Positions 4,632 to 7,341 of a DNA stretch of 7,341 nucleotides are shown here, in pieces. A program made the position numbers and the translations under genes. The notes below the pieces were generated by a model. That model did no database searches. It had not been told where the DNA came from and saw only the letters and a list, made by a program, of their open reading frames with translations. The DNA comes from JBBQBM01 sp038317375 (lineage in GTDB: Bacteria; Patescibacteriota; Saccharimonadia; Saccharimonadales; JAGQMS01), in the NCBI GenBank assembly GCA_038317375.1, contig JBBQBM010000033.1, positions 1-7,341 on the forward strand, given 5' to 3'. Position 1 is the stretch's first letter, and each line of letters begins with the position of its first letter.

Positions 4632-6295
4632 TTTCCCCAGAGTAGAGGATGGACACTAAGAACCTGTTGTTTTATGTTTTTAGCTAGCGGTTTGAAACCT
4701 TGATTTTTACCTATCTTTAATTTGCCAAATTGAGAGAAGTTAAGATTTAGGACGCATCTTATGCGGTGTCCTAGCAAAGTAGCGTATTGAGCCTGATGTT
4801 CGAATCCAGCAGCCTGAAGTAGACTAAATAGTTCTAGGCTAAGATCGAAGGATTGTTGATATAAATCTGCCAAACCGGCTGTTTCTATTTCGCTAGGTAT
4901 TTCGTATCCATTGCGTGGAGTTAAGTCTTGCAAAGTAGCGCTGCCTCCAACATCCTTTAATAGATCAAAAAGCTGTTTTAACTCGCAAGATATGTCAAAA
5001 CTATACGTTACATTGTGTAACTCTGTGACTTTGCCTAGACTCTCTTTTAGGAGTTTGGCCTTCTTTTCGTACGACAACTCGTCAACAAGTTGTTTAATTG
5101 ATGCAGAGCTTTGGTCTGAATTTGCAAAGATAATACTTTCCAGAACCTCAAACTCGTTTTTGGGAAAATGGCTTTTAAGATTCGCCCCTGGCCTTGGCGG
5201 TTCCGGATCTATATTCGGCAAAAGACTACTAACCTTGGTGTTAAGTTCGCCCGGAGACTTTTCTAATTCTTCAAACCCTTGCACTTCCCCGACGTCGATT
5301 AAGATGCAGGCGGGCAATAGGTTTCGACATAGTTGTCGAGCGTCGTTCGTCAGTTTCTCAATCTTAAACGGTTTATTGTTATGGATTGCCTGAGTTGCCA
5401 AGTATTTAGAATAATCCTTAACTGCCTGGGTATAGTTCTGTAGTATCTTCTTTAAAATTGTGTCGTATGCTCCAGTTACTTTCTTTCCCAAGTTTTCTGG
5501 ACGGTAGTATTCCAGGTCGGTCTTTAATTCCTTGAACGATACTTGCTGAGCATGCGTAAGCCCTCTAGCAATGGCTAGGTAGCTTGTTTGGGTTTTGATG
5601 GGTGGGATCTCATTTACTGTATTCACCGGACCCTCAAGTTGCTCGACAACTTTTGGCCTGTTAATGGCAGCCCCGCGCGCATAGGCAATATGTGCCATAA
5701 TCTCTTCCACCAATTCAACTGGCTTCTTCATAGCGTCTATTACAGGGATGGCTCGGTTGGTTGCCTCGGTTAAATAGCCATTACGGACTCTTTCTAAAAA
5801 TGATCTGTCGAGGCTATCGAACCGTTCGCCATGATTGCGATGTTCAGAACGTTCCATTAATGCGTCGACTGGGGCATCTAGAATCAACATGACATCTGGA
5901 TGCATGTCGCCAACTGCAAATCGGATAATTCTATCAATCGATTCATAATCTTTAATGTCCCCGCGTCCATAATATTGAATCGCAAGGGTAGTTAGAAAGC
6001 TACGATCGACGATACAGTCTATACCTGCTTGGTTCGACACGCGTACGATGTCTAAGGACTGCGAACGGGCAGCATTATATAGAAGAACTTCGGTCTTAGT
6101 GTTCATAGGGTAGCGTGGGTCTTGTGTGAGGTTGCGGATAGCCCTAGCCGTTAGGTCGGTCTGGCTATCGGGTTCGCGAGCGATACGAACCATTCTGCCT
6201 TGCGCTCGTAGTTTAGCGGCCAGGAGTTCTACTTGAGTGGTCTTGCCGACACCCTCGGTACCCTCAATAACGATGTATAATCCTCGTTCAGTCAT
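4628..6295 (-). CDS. Thymidylate kinase fused to a ThyX-like C-terminal region
   Basis: A 555-residue protein. Residues 1-208 form a thymidylate kinase (dTMP + ATP to dTDP + ADP): P-loop EGTEGVGKTT (11-20), REP (40-42), DRSF (97-100), LILDAP (137-142), a lid-like HGERFDSLDRSFLERVRNGYL (155-175). Residues about 238-555 resemble the two-repeat ThyX-like (COG1351-type) family as I recall it. The first repeat has EYYRPENLG (262-270) and DARQLCRNLLPACILIDVG (318-336). The second has LLQAAGFEHQAQYATLLGHR (492-511), RCVLNLNF (513-520) and a terminal VLSVHPLLWG. The flavin/dUMP signature RHRxxSxNExSxRY is not visible and the usual ThyX N-terminal portion is missing, so ThyX catalysis is doubtful. The start is the ATG at 6293-6295, giving MTERGLYIVIEG as in normal kinases and overlapping the dcd stop by 8 nt (ATGACTGA). 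GTG and TTG codons further upstream are less likely. GAGG about 11 nt before the ATG is the only ribosome-site-like match. The kinase part is firm; the C-terminal assignment is a memory-based pattern match. Confidence 0.85.
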   Translation of the reverse strand: MTERGLYIVIEGTEGVGKTTQVELLAAKLRAQGRMVRIAREPDSQTDLTARAIRNLTQDPRYPMNTKTEVLLYNAARSQSLDIVRVSNQAGIDCIVDRSFLTTLAIQYYGRGDIKDYESIDRIIRFAVGDMHPDVMLILDAPVDALMERSEHRNHGERFDSLDRSFLERVRNGYLTEATNRAIPVIDAMKKPVELVEEIMAHIAYARGAAINRPKVVEQLEGPVNTVNEIPPIKTQTSYLAIARGLTHAQQVSFKELKTDLEYYRPENLGKKVTGAYDTILKKILQNYTQAVKDYSKYLATQAIHNNKPFKIEKLTNDARQLCRNLLPACILIDVGEVQGFEELEKSPGELNTKVSSLLPNIDPEPPRPGANLKSHFPKNEFEVLESIIFANSDQSSASIKQLVDELSYEKKAKLLKESLGKVTELHNVTYSFDISCELKQLFDLLKDVGGSATLQDLTPRNGYEIPSEIETAGLADLYQQSFDLSLELFSLLQAAGFEHQAQYATLLGHRIRCVLNLNFSQFGKLKIGKNQGFKPLAKNIKQQVLSVHPLLWGN

Positions 6296-7016
6296 AAATA
6301 GCACCCTCAATTGGTGTTGGCAATTGTCTAGTGTCTTTGTAGGCTTTTGGGATCATTTGGTCTGGGGACCAAGTACGGACTAGTTTATCTAGATCGTCAT
6401 TTTGCTGATATTTCCCTGACAGCTCGGAATATTTACTTTGCACCTCGCCGGTGTTAAAGAAAACCATCTGCGCCACTCTTTCGCCAACCGGTATGAGTAC
6501 AGTTTCGCGCTGGTTCATGTTATAAACTTCCATTGTCCAACGGTTTATATAGCCCGGGTCACCCCAACCAGCATCTAAGCAAATGGCGATGCCATTTCGC
6601 CCCCAAGTACTTCTGGCCTGTAAACTACTGGTTCCGGGTGCTTTGATACCGATAAATTCATGAGTATGAGCTAAGATTCTTTCGCCTGGCTTGAGCGGAA
6701 TAACAGGGTGATCGGACGGAATTCCGGCTACTTCTTTCATGCCGTTGAGTTTCGCCCAAGCTTCGTGAGTCATCGCTTTATACGGCCCGTCAAAATAACG
6801 CTCAACATCCTCGAGGTCGAAGGGGTTATAAACTGGCCTCTCGTTCAGAGTTTCGGCGCGGTAATAGTAATAGCCAAGGGTTACGTCGTAGCTACTACCG
6901 TTAACGTGAGCTTCTTCATACGGCAAAATGACAATATGCTGAGCCGCTACAGCAGATTTGATCTGCAGATTGCTGTATACCCCACCCGCTTGGGCTTCAG
7001 CCGGCGGTTTTTTCAT
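6288..7016 (-). CDS. dcd: dCTP deaminase (dCTP deaminase/dUTPase family)
   Basis: A 242-residue enzyme of the Dcd/dUTPase trimer fold that deaminates dCTP to dUTP, feeding dUMP to thymidylate synthesis. Key segments: NGSSYDVTLG (40-49), LKPGERILAHTHEFIGI (108-124), the phosphate-binding ARSTWGRNGI (134-143), LDAGWGDPGYINRWTMEVYN (148-166 region) with the likely catalytic Glu163, and GERVAQMVFF (178-187). The C-terminal YSELSGKYQQ (196-205) resembles the nucleotide-covering tail of the family. It is longer than the enterobacterial form (about 193 residues), owing to an insert at about 55-105 rich in acidic and aromatic residues and a C-terminal extension. The ATG at 7014-7016 is the only plausible start; its ribosome site is weak (AGAGG 14 nt away). 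The stop overlaps the start of the fused kinase, and it lies 33 nt after another thymidylate kinase. A bifunctional deaminase/dUTPase is possible, since no separate dut is seen. Confidence 0.9.
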   Translation of the reverse strand: MKKPPAEAQAGGVYSNLQIKSAVAAQHIVILPYEEAHVNGSSYDVTLGYYYYRAETLNERPVYNPFDLEDVERYFDGPYKAMTHEAWAKLNGMKEVAGIPSDHPVIPLKPGERILAHTHEFIGIKAPGTSSLQARSTWGRNGIAICLDAGWGDPGYINRWTMEVYNMNQRETVLIPVGERVAQMVFFNTGEVQSKYSELSGKYQQNDDLDKLVRTWSPDQMIPKAYKDTRQLPTPIEGAIYD

Positions 7017-7049
7017 AATATAAATATTGTAACCTCTAGACGAATCTGG

Positions 7050-7341
7050 TCAAGAACTAGGCGTTTCCTCGGTAACACCATTCTTAAGTAAATGTAAACC
7101 GGCTGAAAATACTTCGTGCATAACTTCTTCTTGAGTGCCTGATGCGTCGATTAAAACCACACGTTCACCAATATCGCGAGCTAATTCTAAGAAGCCGTTT
7201 CTTACTCTCTCATGGAAGGCCCTACTTTCTCCCTCGAATCGGTCGTCTGTTGCAGTCTTACCAGCTTTTTCTAACCTATCTATACTAACCTCATAGGGTG
7301 CGTCTAGAATGATTATCTTGTCTGCTCGAGTGTCTCCGAGT
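7050..7341 (-). CDS. tmk: Thymidylate kinase, C-terminal part (cut by window edge)
   Basis: On the minus strand a frame open to the window edge encodes the last 96 residues of a second thymidylate kinase and stops with TGA at 7050-7052. It contains KIIILDAPYEVSIDRLEK, then the lid and following helix DDRFEGESRAFHERVRNGFL, then a VVLIDASGT strand. This is the usual C-terminal order of the family: DxP strand, arginine lid, F-x-x-R-V-R-x-G-Y/F-L helix, then the final I-D-A strand. It shares LDAP and ERVRNG(Y/F)L with the kinase part of the fused protein at 4628-6295, so the two are paralogues. It ends in a normal kinase C-terminus (LLKNGVTEETPSS) with no ThyX-like extension. The P-loop and start lie outside the window. 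It is the first visible gene of the tmk, dcd, fused-kinase operon. Confidence 0.85.
   Translation of the reverse strand, partial: LGDTRADKIIILDAPYEVSIDRLEKAGKTATDDRFEGESRAFHERVRNGFLELARDIGERVVLIDASGTQEEVMHEVFSAGLHLLKNGVTEETPSS

Noticed and set aside
6296..6310. Upstream TTG/GTG starts for the fused kinase
   Set aside because: They add residues (VLF) before the typical MTERGLYIVIEG kinase start and lengthen the overlap with dcd; the ATG at 6293-6295 is the better choice.
1..7341. CRISPR arrays, transposons, tRNA or rRNA genes
   Set aside because: No regularly spaced repeats, transposase motifs, terminal inverted repeats, or tRNA/rRNA-like segments were seen on either strand.

Overview
The window looks like a gene-dense piece of a Candidate Phyla Radiation (Patescibacteria) genome, most likely Candidatus Saccharibacteria (TM7). 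The grounds are the short intergenic spaces, the start/stop overlaps, the long 242-residue dCTP deaminase with its YYYYR stretch, the FN3-type surface protein coupled to a MacB-like exporter, and normal use of TGA as a stop, which argues against Gracilibacteria/SR1 recoding. The lineage is an inference from protein style, not from a marker tree.

Layout. (1) Positions 1-2836, plus strand: the 3' part of a gene for a secreted protein with fibronectin-III-like repeats, then an ABC ATPase and a MacB/FtsX-type permease. The three genes are joined by 1-nt and 4-nt overlaps and so form one transcription and translation unit. The FN3 gene changes reading frame near its left end, either a real frameshift or a base error. 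(2) A perfect 15-bp inverted repeat at 2850-2883 is a bidirectional terminator between this operon and the convergent ribosomal genes. (3) Positions 2899-3856, minus strand: rplJ (L10) and rplL (L7/L12), preceded by a structured L10-type leader (about 3907-3981) and a good sigma-70-type promoter (-10 at 3994-3999, -35 at 4017-4022). The rplK-rplA and rpoB-rpoC neighbours usual in bacteria are not adjacent. (4) Positions 4050-4631, plus strand: a small stand-alone GGDEF protein whose -10 box lies only 9 nt before its ATG, suggesting a leaderless mRNA. (5) Positions 4628-7341, minus strand: a thymidine-nucleotide operon read from right to left, made of a thymidylate kinase (cut by the window edge), dCTP deaminase, and a 555-residue protein in which an intact-looking thymidylate kinase is fused to a C-terminal region resembling the two-repeat ThyX-like family but without the visible ThyX signature.

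How the genes work together. The right-hand operon groups pyrimidine deoxynucleotide steps: dCTP to dUTP (possibly to dUMP), and dTMP to dTDP, with a ThyX-like module attached to a second kinase. The left-hand operon is a cell-envelope export or lipoprotein-handling module. The centre is a ribosomal stalk operon under probable L10 autoregulation. The most notable observations are the Tmk/ThyX-like fusion beside a second tmk, the orphan and partly degenerate GGDEF protein in a CPR-like genome, and the L10 leader whose repeated arms allow alternative pairing.
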